64,000 bases of DNA from Chloroflexota bacterium (GTDB taxonomy: Bacteria > Chloroflexota > Anaerolineae > Anaerolineales > VGOW01), in contig JACPWC010000056.1 of assembly GCA_016197225.1 (NCBI GenBank), forward strand, positions 1 to 64,000, in the 5' to 3' direction. Shown here one piece after another: positions 22,997 to 31,030 of the stretch; positions within the stretch are counted from its first letter, which is position 1; every line of letters starts with the position of its first letter. The position numbers and the translations under genes are program-made. The notes beneath the pieces are model-generated. The model saw nothing but the letters and a program-made list of their open reading frames with translations. It ran no database searches and was not told the DNA's origin.

Positions 22997-23440
22997 TCAC
23001 TTTAGATGCTTGAGGTAGGTCTTCGTATTGTCCTCTCTCACGATCACAAGTTGACCTCTCAATTCAAGATATAAGACCCGATCGGCAAAAGTTAACATGG
23101 AGCATTCGGAGTTCCCCATCTCTTTCAAGTGAAGACGAAACCGATGGTTGCGCTCTTCCGTTATGATCCACATACCAGTGTTACTAAAGGAGACATCTCC
23201 ATCAGGGCAACTTACTTTGTAAGTTCCATCCTTATAAAACTTTACAGCGAACCCATATGAACCACCAGGCGGGAAAGGGTAATCCCCAATCCTTCCCCAA
23301 CTGCCAACCGTCAAAATCTCTTCAAGTTCCGTTGCAGTCAGTTGCCTCGAGGCCCATAGTCCTGCGCCGACCGCCGCTCCGATGAGCAAGAAGCTCAACA
23401 GGAAAAGGCGCAGTAACCGGGACCTACTATTTTTAGACAA
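22997..23440 (-). CDS. Small membrane-anchored protein of unknown function inside the nuo operon
   Basis: This 147-residue protein has one N-terminal membrane segment (LFLLSFLLIGAAVGAGLW) and an exported domain of about 110 residues that looks beta rich (FAVKFYKDGTYKV, DVSFSNTGMWIITEE, HRFRLHLKEMG, LYLELRGQLVIV). It has Cys residues in VSCPDGD and SECSML. I do not recognise the family. It sits between the two nuoM genes, is visibly more AT-rich than its neighbours, and is followed upstream by a short repeat-like stretch (about 23490-23522). It looks like an insertion into the operon. Confidence 0.65.
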   Translation of the reverse strand: MSKNSRSRLLRLFLLSFLLIGAAVGAGLWASRQLTATELEEILTVGSWGRIGDYPFPPGGSYGFAVKFYKDGTYKVSCPDGDVSFSNTGMWIITEERNHRFRLHLKEMGNSECSMLTFADRVLYLELRGQLVIVREDNTKTYLKHLK

Positions 23441-23526
23441 TCTAATCCGCCCGCCACCTTTGGTTCTAGGTTTTCCTTCTCGCTCACCCTTTGATACTCA
23501 ATCTCCGATCTCTAATCTTCAGAAAC

Positions 23527-25065
23527 TTACCCTATCAATCGTTTCACCGCCTCATTAATCACCGTCGCTATCCACCACGGCCACACGCCGATGAGGAGCA
23601 TCAGGGCCATGAGCGGAGCAATGGTCACAACTTCGCGGGTGGTCATTTCCATGCCGTGCCCGGCCCACTTGGGATTCTTGGGGCCGTGCAGAACTTTGCC
23701 GATGGCCTTGAGAATGTAAGCGCCGGTGAAGAGCAGGCCCAGCATACTGATGGCGGTGATGGCGGTGAAGACCGGCCACGCGCCCCGCACCACCGCAAAC
23801 TCGGACACGAAGCCGTTGAGGCCGGGCAGGCCGAGCGAGGCCATGGAACTGAAGATCAGAATGCCGCCGTAGATCGGCGCGTACTGCCAGATGCCGCCGC
23901 CGATCTCGTTCAGGTCGCGGGTGTGGGAGCGCTCGTACACCACGCCGACCAGGAAGAACATGGCCGCCGCCGACAGGCCGTGATTGAACATTTGCAGAAC
24001 CGCGCCCGTCCCGGCAATGACGGCGGTTTCGCGGAAGGTTTCGCTCGACGTGCCAGCCGCCCAGGCGGCCACGGCAATGCCCAGCACCACAAAGCCCATG
24101 TGATTGATCGACGAGTAAGCCACGAGGCGCTTGAAGTCGTTCTGGCCGTAAGCGGCGAACGCGCCCATCACAATGGCCAGCACGGCCAGCACGGCCAGCA
24201 CGGGCGCAAACGCCTGCGCCTGCGCCGGGAAGAGCGGCAGAACCAGGCGCAGGAAACCGAACGCGCCAAGCTTCAATAACACGCCAGCCAGGATCATCGA
24301 GCCGGCAGTGGGTGCTTCGGTGTGAGCATCCGGCAACCAGGTGTGGAACGGCCATAACGGAATCTTGATCGCGAAGGCCAGGCTGAAAGCCAGGAACGCT
24401 ACCGTTTTGATCGTCGCCGTCGAGAGAATGCCGGGTAGCAACTCTTTATTGAATGACGGCCAGATGTTCATCAACCGCACAATGTCGAACGTTCCAGCAC
24501 TGAGGCCAATGAGCTGAATGGAAAGCAGAAGGCCCAGTGAGCCGGCCATGGTGTAGACAATGAACTTGAACGAGGCGTAGCGCCGATCCTTGCCGCCCCA
24601 TTGGTTGATCAGGAAATACATCGGCACCAGGCCAACTTCGTAGAACAGGAAGAATATCAGCAGGTCGAGCGAGGCGAACACGCCCAACATGCCGGTCTCG
24701 AGCATGAGAAACAACATCATGTACGGCTTGATGCGCTCCTGGATGCTGAACGAGGCCAGCAGAGCCAGAGGCGTGAGCAAGCCGGTGAGCAAAATCATGG
24801 GCACCGCCAACCCATCCACCCCAACGTGGTAACTGGCGCCAATGGCTTCGTACCAGGTCGCCTGCTCCTGAAAACGGAAGCCCTCGCCGCCCCCGGCATA
24901 GGCGAACCACAACGCAATCGAAAGCCCGGCCGGAAGCAGGCTGGCCAGGAAGGCCGCCCAGCGAATGGCCTGTTTCTGGTCACTTGGGATCAACCCCACT
25001 ACCACCATTCCCAACAGGGGGGTAAAGATGACCAGCGAGACAAGATGATCTTGAACAAAATTCAT
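23527..25065 (-). CDS. nuoM: NADH-quinone oxidoreductase subunit M (first copy)
   Basis: This 512-residue antiporter-like proton pump has FLFYEVGLVPMYFLINQWGG (channel Glu, about 140), IKIPLWPFHTWLPDAHTEAPT (about 220-240) and FKRLVAYSSINHMGFV. It follows nuoL after ten bases. Its C-terminal extension (GMEMTTREVVTIAPL) is standard. Confidence 0.95.
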   Translation of the reverse strand: MNFVQDHLVSLVIFTPLLGMVVVGLIPSDQKQAIRWAAFLASLLPAGLSIALWFAYAGGGEGFRFQEQATWYEAIGASYHVGVDGLAVPMILLTGLLTPLALLASFSIQERIKPYMMLFLMLETGMLGVFASLDLLIFFLFYEVGLVPMYFLINQWGGKDRRYASFKFIVYTMAGSLGLLLSIQLIGLSAGTFDIVRLMNIWPSFNKELLPGILSTATIKTVAFLAFSLAFAIKIPLWPFHTWLPDAHTEAPTAGSMILAGVLLKLGAFGFLRLVLPLFPAQAQAFAPVLAVLAVLAIVMGAFAAYGQNDFKRLVAYSSINHMGFVVLGIAVAAWAAGTSSETFRETAVIAGTGAVLQMFNHGLSAAAMFFLVGVVYERSHTRDLNEIGGGIWQYAPIYGGILIFSSMASLGLPGLNGFVSEFAVVRGAWPVFTAITAISMLGLLFTGAYILKAIGKVLHGPKNPKWAGHGMEMTTREVVTIAPLMALMLLIGVWPWWIATVINEAVKRLIG

Positions 25066-25075
25066 TTGAGTGCTC

Positions 25076-27295
25076 CTATCGCGCCAGCATGAAGTAGTAC
25101 ACGCCGCTGAATGCCAGCACGATTAAGATGCCGATTAAGAGATAGTTCTGGACGCGGCCCGTCTGGATGACGCGGAACGACTTGCCCACCCACTGGATGC
25201 CATTGGCCAGATAAATCGGCGGATTGTCGATGGTCTTCTTCTCCAGTTGATCCTTGAAGAAGTTGCCGATCACCACCGCCGTCCGGCCAACCGTATGCAG
25301 GAAGCCGTCGATGATCGTCCGATCCATCACTTGATACACCAACACCGACGAGATCCACTTGGCCGGGCGGACGAAAACGGTGTCGTACAGTTCGTCCATG
25401 TAATACTTGTTCTGGAGGAAGGTGTAGAGCGGGCCGAGGAACTGCATTGGGTCTTTGTCGTCGGCTTTCTTCCAGGCATTGCGATAAACCAGCCAGCCGA
25501 TCAGGATGCCGCCCAGGGCGACCACCAACGAGGTGATGAGCGGCACCGATTGAAATGGAATAGCCTCACCGCCTGCTTCCGGCAGGAGCGTCCTCAATAC
25601 GAAGTGCTTGAACTTGAAGTCAACGTTCAAAGCCGCCGCCAACGAGCCAAGTACCGGGAATTCGGTTGGAATATTTAACCAGCCGGAGGTGATGGCGAAG
25701 AACGACAAAATCACCAGCGGCGTCGTCATCGTCCAGACGCTCTCGTGAGCATGCTCGGCGGCGTGGGTGCGCGGCTCGCCGAAGAAGACCATGATGATCT
25801 GGCGGGTGGTGTAGAAAGCGGTCAACAAGGCGGCAATCGCCAACATCCAGAACACGGGTTGGGCGTGGAGCCAGCCGTCGAGCAAAATTTCGTCCTTCGA
25901 CCAGAAACCGGCGGTGATGAAGGGGAAACCGGCCAGGGCCATGCCGCCGATGAGGAACGTCCAGAACGTCCACGGCATCTTGGTGCGCAAGCCGCCCATG
26001 AAGCGCATGTCCTGCGGGTCAATGTGCTCGTGCGAATGGTGCATGCCGTGTTCCATACCGTGAATGATGGAGCCGGAACCGAGGAACAACAGGGCTTTGA
26101 AGAAGGCGTGGGTCATCAAGTGAAAGACGGCGGCCACGTAGCCGCCGATGCCGAGCGCGGCCAGCATGAATCCCAATTGTGAAATCGTCGAATAGGCCAG
26201 CACCTTCTTCACGTCGTTTTGCGTGAAGGCGATGGTGGCCGCGAAGAGGGCGGTGAAAGCGCCGATCGTGCCCAGGGCCATCATCGGCGGCGTCAACGGC
26301 CCGCCCTCGTGCCAGCCCGCCGACAGCACCGGGAAGAGGCGGATCATCGCGTACACACCGGCTGACACCATCGCGGCGGCATGGATCATGGCGCTGACTG
26401 GCGTGGGGCCTTCCATCGCGTCGGGCAACCACACGTGCAGAGGGAACTGGGCGCTCTTGCCGACTGTGCCCACCAGCAAGAGCAGGCCGGTGAGGCCGGC
26501 AATCGTTAAGCCAGCGATGAATGACGGTTCGCTGGCGATGTAGTGCAAAAACTCTTCGTTGTAGAACATGGCGCGGAAGCTGAGGGTGCCAGCCGCCGGG
26601 CCAAGAATTTCGCGCGCCTTTTCGGTGGTCGAAGCAAAATAGAGATAGACGATGCCGAGCATCATCACCACGTCGCCGACGCGGGTGGTCATGAAGGCTT
26701 TGACCGCCGCCTGCCGGGGCGTGATCTTCTTCGGGTCGTCGTAGTTGCGGCCATACCAGAAGCCGATGAGGGCGTAAGAGCAGAAGCCCATAACCTCCCA
26801 GCCGATGAACATCAGGAGCAAATTGTCGGCCACCACCAGGGTCAACATGCCGAAGGCGAAGAGCGAGAGAAAGCAGAAGAAGCGCGAGTACATCGGCTCG
26901 ACGCCGTTGTGCGAAGGCGACCCCGGCTCATCGTGAGAATCTTCCGGCTTGCCGTAATTTTGATAGCCGACGCTGTAGACGAAGATCATCAAGCAGGCCA
27001 GCGGCACGAAGAACAGCATGACCGCCGTGAGCGGATCCACCAGCACGCCCATTCGCAGAACGGTGTCGCCGGTGGGCAACCATGGCACACTGTCCACGAA
27101 AACCGACCCCGTTTCGCCAAAGTGCGGCGCGATGATGGCGTAGTAGAGCGTGATCCAGCTCAACACCCACGAGATGCCAATGGAACCAACAGCAACGGTG
27201 TGGCTCAGCGCCTTGCTTCGATGAGTGAAAAACCAGATTAGAAAGAATGACAGGAGGGGGGGAACCGGGATCAACCAGACGTATTCAATGCGCAT
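25076..27295 (-). CDS. nuoL: NADH-quinone oxidoreductase subunit L (long form)
   Basis: This 739-residue distal proton-pumping subunit has GWEVMGFCSYALIGFW (channel Glu), SAQFPLHVWLPDAMEGPTPV and KKVLAYSTISQLGFM. A His-rich loop (HGMEHGMHHSHEHIDP, about 410) is present. The lateral-helix region between VFVRPAKWI and the last membrane helix is about 25-30 residues longer than in the NuoL I know, with the extra stretch around KDQLEKKTIDNPPIYLANG. A longer lateral helix fits an enzyme with two NuoM subunits. It overlaps nothing; nuoK ends four bases upstream. Confidence 0.94.
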   Translation of the reverse strand: MRIEYVWLIPVPPLLSFFLIWFFTHRSKALSHTVAVGSIGISWVLSWITLYYAIIAPHFGETGSVFVDSVPWLPTGDTVLRMGVLVDPLTAVMLFFVPLACLMIFVYSVGYQNYGKPEDSHDEPGSPSHNGVEPMYSRFFCFLSLFAFGMLTLVVADNLLLMFIGWEVMGFCSYALIGFWYGRNYDDPKKITPRQAAVKAFMTTRVGDVVMMLGIVYLYFASTTEKAREILGPAAGTLSFRAMFYNEEFLHYIASEPSFIAGLTIAGLTGLLLLVGTVGKSAQFPLHVWLPDAMEGPTPVSAMIHAAAMVSAGVYAMIRLFPVLSAGWHEGGPLTPPMMALGTIGAFTALFAATIAFTQNDVKKVLAYSTISQLGFMLAALGIGGYVAAVFHLMTHAFFKALLFLGSGSIIHGMEHGMHHSHEHIDPQDMRFMGGLRTKMPWTFWTFLIGGMALAGFPFITAGFWSKDEILLDGWLHAQPVFWMLAIAALLTAFYTTRQIIMVFFGEPRTHAAEHAHESVWTMTTPLVILSFFAITSGWLNIPTEFPVLGSLAAALNVDFKFKHFVLRTLLPEAGGEAIPFQSVPLITSLVVALGGILIGWLVYRNAWKKADDKDPMQFLGPLYTFLQNKYYMDELYDTVFVRPAKWISSVLVYQVMDRTIIDGFLHTVGRTAVVIGNFFKDQLEKKTIDNPPIYLANGIQWVGKSFRVIQTGRVQNYLLIGILIVLAFSGVYYFMLAR

Positions 27296-27299
27296 AATC

Positions 27300-27608
27300 T
27301 CACCACTTCAGCAAATTCATCTCTTCGGCGACCACGCTGCTGCGGCGGCGATAGATGGAGATGATCAGAGCCAGGCCGACGGAGGCCTCGGCGGCGGCCA
27401 CGGCGAAGACGATGACGGCGAACACCTGGCCGCTAATGGCCGTCGGTTGCAAGTATCGCCAGAAGGCAACCAGATTGATAATCACGGCATTCATCATCAA
27501 CTCCACGCCCATCAAAACGGCGATGGCGTTGCGCCGGGCCAGGACGCCGTAGAGGCCGATACAAAACAGGGCGGCGGCCAGGAAGAGATACCAGCTTAGA
27601 GGAACCAT
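27300..27608 (-). CDS. nuoK: NADH-quinone oxidoreductase subunit K
   Basis: This 102-residue, three-helix membrane subunit is homologous to MrpC. Conserved Glu residues lie in GVELMMNAVIINLVAF (about 36) and AVAAAEASVGLAL (about 72). It directly precedes nuoL, as usual. Confidence 0.95.
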   Translation of the reverse strand: MVPLSWYLFLAAALFCIGLYGVLARRNAIAVLMGVELMMNAVIINLVAFWRYLQPTAISGQVFAVIVFAVAAAEASVGLALIISIYRRRSSVVAEEMNLLKW

Positions 27609-27659
27609 GTTTGCAATCCTAAATCAGTGAACAGTAATCGGTAATTGGAGAATTAGAGA

Positions 27660-28166
27660 TTATTTTTTCTCGCCAGCTACGGCAATTGCGCCGACGAGGG
27701 CGATGATCAACAGCACCGAGGCCACCTCAAACGGCAGCACAAATTCGTCTGGCCGCACCAGGGCCAGGCCCAACTGCCGCACGTTGCCGCTCAAATCCAG
27801 CGTCGCCAGCGCCGGCCACGCGCCGGCGTTCAGGTTGAGCAAACCGGCCAGCCCCACAAAAGCCGCCGCGACCACCACCAGGCTGATCTGCCACTGGCTG
27901 TTAGCCTGCGCCAGTTCATCGCTCATGGCCTTGCGGGTGAGCATCATGGCAATGAGGATGAGCACGGCAATAGCTCCGATGTAAAGCACCACCTGCACCA
28001 CAGCCAGAAAGCCCGCCTCCAGCAAAACAAATATCACCGCCACCGAGAACAGGGTGACGATGAGCCACAGGGCGGCGTGAACCAGGTGGCGAACCGTAAC
28101 AACAAGCACCGCCGAAATGAGGGTTACGGCGGCAACAATAAGGAAAATGATTTGCGAAATATTCAT
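27660..28166 (-). CDS. nuoJ: NADH-quinone oxidoreductase subunit J
   Basis: This 168-residue, five-helix membrane subunit has the characteristic LEAGFLAVVQVVLYIGAIAVL (about 50-70), including the pi-bulge helix, and a final helix FEVASVLLIIALVGAI. The nuoK gap (27609-27659) holds short GAATTAGAG/CAGTAATCGG-type repeat words. Confidence 0.93.
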   Translation of the reverse strand: MNISQIIFLIVAAVTLISAVLVVTVRHLVHAALWLIVTLFSVAVIFVLLEAGFLAVVQVVLYIGAIAVLILIAMMLTRKAMSDELAQANSQWQISLVVVAAAFVGLAGLLNLNAGAWPALATLDLSGNVRQLGLALVRPDEFVLPFEVASVLLIIALVGAIAVAGEKK

Positions 28167-28180
28167 GTTAGTTCACCCGA

Positions 28181-29443
28181 TTAATGGGCGGGCGCGTGCT
28201 CCGGGCCGTGGTGGGCCGCTTCCTCATGTGCTTGTACGGCATGTGTCTCCGCTTCTACCTTTTCCCGCACTTCCCTGGCGCCCCGGCGGATGAACTCGCC
28301 GACGACCAGCACCAACAAAATATTGGCGGCGAAGAGGGCCACGGCCTGCCCCACCTCGCTCACGCCAGGCAAGAACTCGGTCACAGCCTTTTGTACCAGC
28401 GCCGTCACCACCAGCGTCGCCAGCGACAGCGGAACCAGGAACTTCCAATTGAACGAGAGCAAGTGATCAATGCGGATTCGGGGAAGCGTGGAGCGCACCC
28501 AGATGACGACGAAGTAAACGGCAAACGATTTGAAGAGGAAGTAGACCACGCCCAGCACTGGTATTTCTTTGGCAAATGGCCCCTGCCAGCCGCCGAGGAA
28601 GACGACGGCCGTGAGCACGCAAATGGTGAAGGCGTGCAAAAACTCGCCCAGCATCCACATGCCGAACTTCATGCCGGTGTACTCGATGTGGAAACCGGCC
28701 ACAATTTCGCTTTCGGCTTCCAGCAGGTCAAAGGGGGCGCGGCCAATTTCGGCCACTGAGGTGGCAAAGAAGATCAGCGCCGCCAGCGGGGCTGAGACGA
28801 TGAACCAGACCGAGTTTTGGGCTTTGACGATGTCCTGCATGCCCATTGAACCGGCCAGAAGAACCGGGATGAGCAGGGCTACGATCATCGGCACTTCGTA
28901 CGACACCAACTGGGCAACAGTGCGAAACGCGCCGAGCAGGGCAAACTTATTATTGGACGACCAGCCGCCCATCTTGATGGCAATGGTTCCCAACCCGCTG
29001 ACGGCCACCACGTAGAGAATGCCCACGTTTACGTTCGCGCCGATCATCGTAGAGGCAAACGGGATGACGGCCCAGATGGTAATCACCGATACGACGGACA
29101 GCATCGGGGCCAGGTTGTAGACCCACTTGTCGGCTCCGGTCGGGGTAATGTCTTCCTTTGTCAACAGCTTGAACACGTCGGCAAAAGATTGAAGGAGGCC
29201 AAACGGCCCCACCCGGTTCGGGCCAAGCCGATCCTGAAACCGGCCCGCCACTTTGCGCTCCAGCCAGATGGTGAAGATGGGCAGGAGCAGGGCAAAGGTG
29301 GCAACCGTGAAGATGGCGATGAGCTTTTGGATGATGAAGACGACCGGCTCGGGCAGGCCTAGTTGGTTGAGAAGAAACCAGCCCAACAGTTCGTAAAGAT
29401 AGATAAAGATGTTGCCTGCGGCTTGTAAATTAAACTCTGGCAT
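28181..29443 (-). CDS. nuoH: NADH-quinone oxidoreductase subunit H
   Basis: This 420-residue membrane subunit forms the quinone chamber entrance. Key elements are ERKVAGRFQDRLGPNRVGPFG (about 64-84), AEIGRAPFDLLEAESEIVAG with the acidic E-channel, and GMWMLGEF. It has a charged C-terminal tail rich in His, Glu and Ala (after about residue 390) that is unusual. It directly follows nuoA, without the nuoBCD genes that normally lie between. Confidence 0.95.
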   Translation of the reverse strand: MPEFNLQAAGNIFIYLYELLGWFLLNQLGLPEPVVFIIQKLIAIFTVATFALLLPIFTIWLERKVAGRFQDRLGPNRVGPFGLLQSFADVFKLLTKEDITPTGADKWVYNLAPMLSVVSVITIWAVIPFASTMIGANVNVGILYVVAVSGLGTIAIKMGGWSSNNKFALLGAFRTVAQLVSYEVPMIVALLIPVLLAGSMGMQDIVKAQNSVWFIVSAPLAALIFFATSVAEIGRAPFDLLEAESEIVAGFHIEYTGMKFGMWMLGEFLHAFTICVLTAVVFLGGWQGPFAKEIPVLGVVYFLFKSFAVYFVVIWVRSTLPRIRIDHLLSFNWKFLVPLSLATLVVTALVQKAVTEFLPGVSEVGQAVALFAANILLVLVVGEFIRRGAREVREKVEAETHAVQAHEEAAHHGPEHAPAH

Positions 29444-29460
29444 AAATCACTCCAATACTG

Positions 29461-29512
29461 AATACAGAATACCCAATACTCAACAGCAATTGAGTATTGG
29501 GTATTCTGTATT
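29461..29512. repeat. Long perfect inverted repeat between nuoA and nuoH
   Basis: The 23-bp arm 29461-29483 is perfectly complementary to 29490-29512, with a six-base loop. The arm is built of AATAC words. Being inside the nuo operon, it would fold into a strong hairpin in the mRNA and could tune nuoA versus nuoH levels (inference). Confidence 0.85.
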
Positions 29513-29520
29513 GTGTATTC

Positions 29521-29877
29521 TTAGACCCACTCCAGCGCGCCCTTGCGCCAGGCGTAGACCAGGCCTCCGGCCAGCAGGGCTATGAAGATGACGCCCTCGA
29601 AGACCATGAAGAACGGCATCACGTCGAAAGCAACCGCCCACGGAAAGAGGAAGACCGTTTCCACGTCGAAGATGACGAAGACTAGGGCAAAGATGTAATA
29701 CTGCATCTTGAACTGCACCCAGGTCTCGCCGACGGTTTCAATGCCGCACTCGTAGGTTTCGTATTTCTTGGCGTTCGGCTTTTTGGGAGAGAGGAACCAG
29801 GCCGCCACAATAGGCACGGTGGGGAAAATAATCCCGATCAACAAAAAGATACCTATAAATATCCAGTCAGCTTGCAT
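29521..29877 (-). CDS. nuoA: NADH-quinone oxidoreductase subunit A
   Basis: This 118-residue, three-helix membrane subunit has the loop KKPNAKKYETYECGIETVG with the conserved Cys, FKMQYYIFALVFVIFDVETVFLFPWA, and a final helix. GAGG lies six bases before the ATG. First gene of the nuo-atp operon; nuoB does not follow. Confidence 0.95.
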   Translation of the reverse strand: MQADWIFIGIFLLIGIIFPTVPIVAAWFLSPKKPNAKKYETYECGIETVGETWVQFKMQYYIFALVFVIFDVETVFLFPWAVAFDVMPFFMVFEGVIFIALLAGGLVYAWRKGALEWV

Positions 29878-29951
29878 GCGTTGCCTCGAATTGTGGGAGC
29901 TTGTGAGTTTTTAGATGAGAGAACTCTCAAAAGTTTGTGCCAAACGTCGCA

Positions 29952-29981
29952 ATAGTAGCATAGGACTAGAGAACTTGTCAA
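29952..29981 (-). promoter_or_regulatory. Sigma-A promoter of the nuo-atp operon
   Basis: On the minus strand TTGACA (29981-29976), 18-base spacer, TACTAT (29957-29952). This puts the transcript start about 65 nt before nuoA. Confidence 0.65.
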
Positions 29982-30037
29982 TGAAAGTACGGGGCTTTTT
30001 GCCGCAGATATTGCCGATCAAGAAAGTAGCGCCGCTA

Positions 30038-31030
30038 TCACACAAGTTCCGCGTGTTTGTTTTCGAGCCATTGGGCGAGGAGAAGTGAGTCAGGGCGGAG
30101 AGTTCCATCGGAGTTACGGTCTAGCCAGCCGCGCCAAATGAGGTCTTCAATGTCGCCCAGCGCAGGCGGGCGCGGAAGAGTTTTGTAGCCAACTGCCGAG
30201 AGAAGCACCGGCGCAAGGTTGCTGAGAGAGCTAAAAGCTAGATCGAAATGCTCGCCAGCGCGATGGGATAAGGCATTGACGATTGATTGGGCATCGGCGG
30301 GGATTGGATGGAGATTCAGGGCCAACGACAACAAATGGGGGTGGCGGCCAACGGCGGCCAAAACTGCGTCTACCAGTGGAGCCTCAACCTGGCTACCCAG
30401 GATTTTACGCGCCTCATCTGTCCCAAACGCACCCAGACGGATTTCCTGCAAAGTATTGAAGTAAGGCGACCCGCGCGGATTCAATTTCGCAGTCTGTTGA
30501 TTCAATTCGGAGACGCGGCGGTGGCTGGCGACGATGAGCGAGAGGCCGCCTGACCGCGAAGAGAGTGACCGCAATGCGCCGAGAAGTTCTCCCGCCGATG
30601 CCGCTGGAGGGGCGAGCAGATGGCTGAGGAAGTGGCCGAAGTGATCCACGAGCAGGACCACCCGCAACCCGGATCGCCCCATCTGGCGAAAGAACCGCTC
30701 CAACGCAAACGCGCCATAATCGCCCATCGCCACAAATTGTTTGGCTTCGACACGAATTGCGGGTGGGGCTTCGACACACAGTTTCCCAAAAACGCTCTGC
30801 CAAAAAGTGGTAGCGATGAAGTAGGCGGGCAGATGTCGCCCGTCGAGGGCGAAGACAGCCAACCGCTCAGGGTGGGGCAGCCATTCGGCGCGGACCTCGG
30901 CGCGGGCGAGTTGGGCCAGCAACAGCGATTTGCCCGTGTCCGGCTCGCCGACAATGGCCGCGCTCTGCCCGGAGGCCAAACGGGAGAAGGCGGCGCGAAG
31001 TTCGGCCTCACGGCCTAACAAAGGAGTCAT
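30038..31030 (-). CDS. P-loop (AAA/STAND-like) ATPase
   Basis: This 330-residue protein has N-terminal LLGREAEL, Walker A GEPDTGKS (about 37-44), Walker B VVLLVDHF (about 127), a sensor-like IVASHRR and a helical C-terminal region ending LIWRGWLDRN, which resembles a winged helix. In Walker B the Asp is followed by His, not Glu, so hydrolysis may be slow or lost. The start overlaps the stop of the 31027 gene by four bases. The three ATPases here share the FxRExEL start and are probably paralogues. The biological role is unknown. Confidence 0.75.
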   Translation of the reverse strand: MTPLLGREAELRAAFSRLASGQSAAIVGEPDTGKSLLLAQLARAEVRAEWLPHPERLAVFALDGRHLPAYFIATTFWQSVFGKLCVEAPPAIRVEAKQFVAMGDYGAFALERFFRQMGRSGLRVVLLVDHFGHFLSHLLAPPAASAGELLGALRSLSSRSGGLSLIVASHRRVSELNQQTAKLNPRGSPYFNTLQEIRLGAFGTDEARKILGSQVEAPLVDAVLAAVGRHPHLLSLALNLHPIPADAQSIVNALSHRAGEHFDLAFSSLSNLAPVLLSAVGYKTLPRPPALGDIEDLIWRGWLDRNSDGTLRPDSLLLAQWLENKHAELV

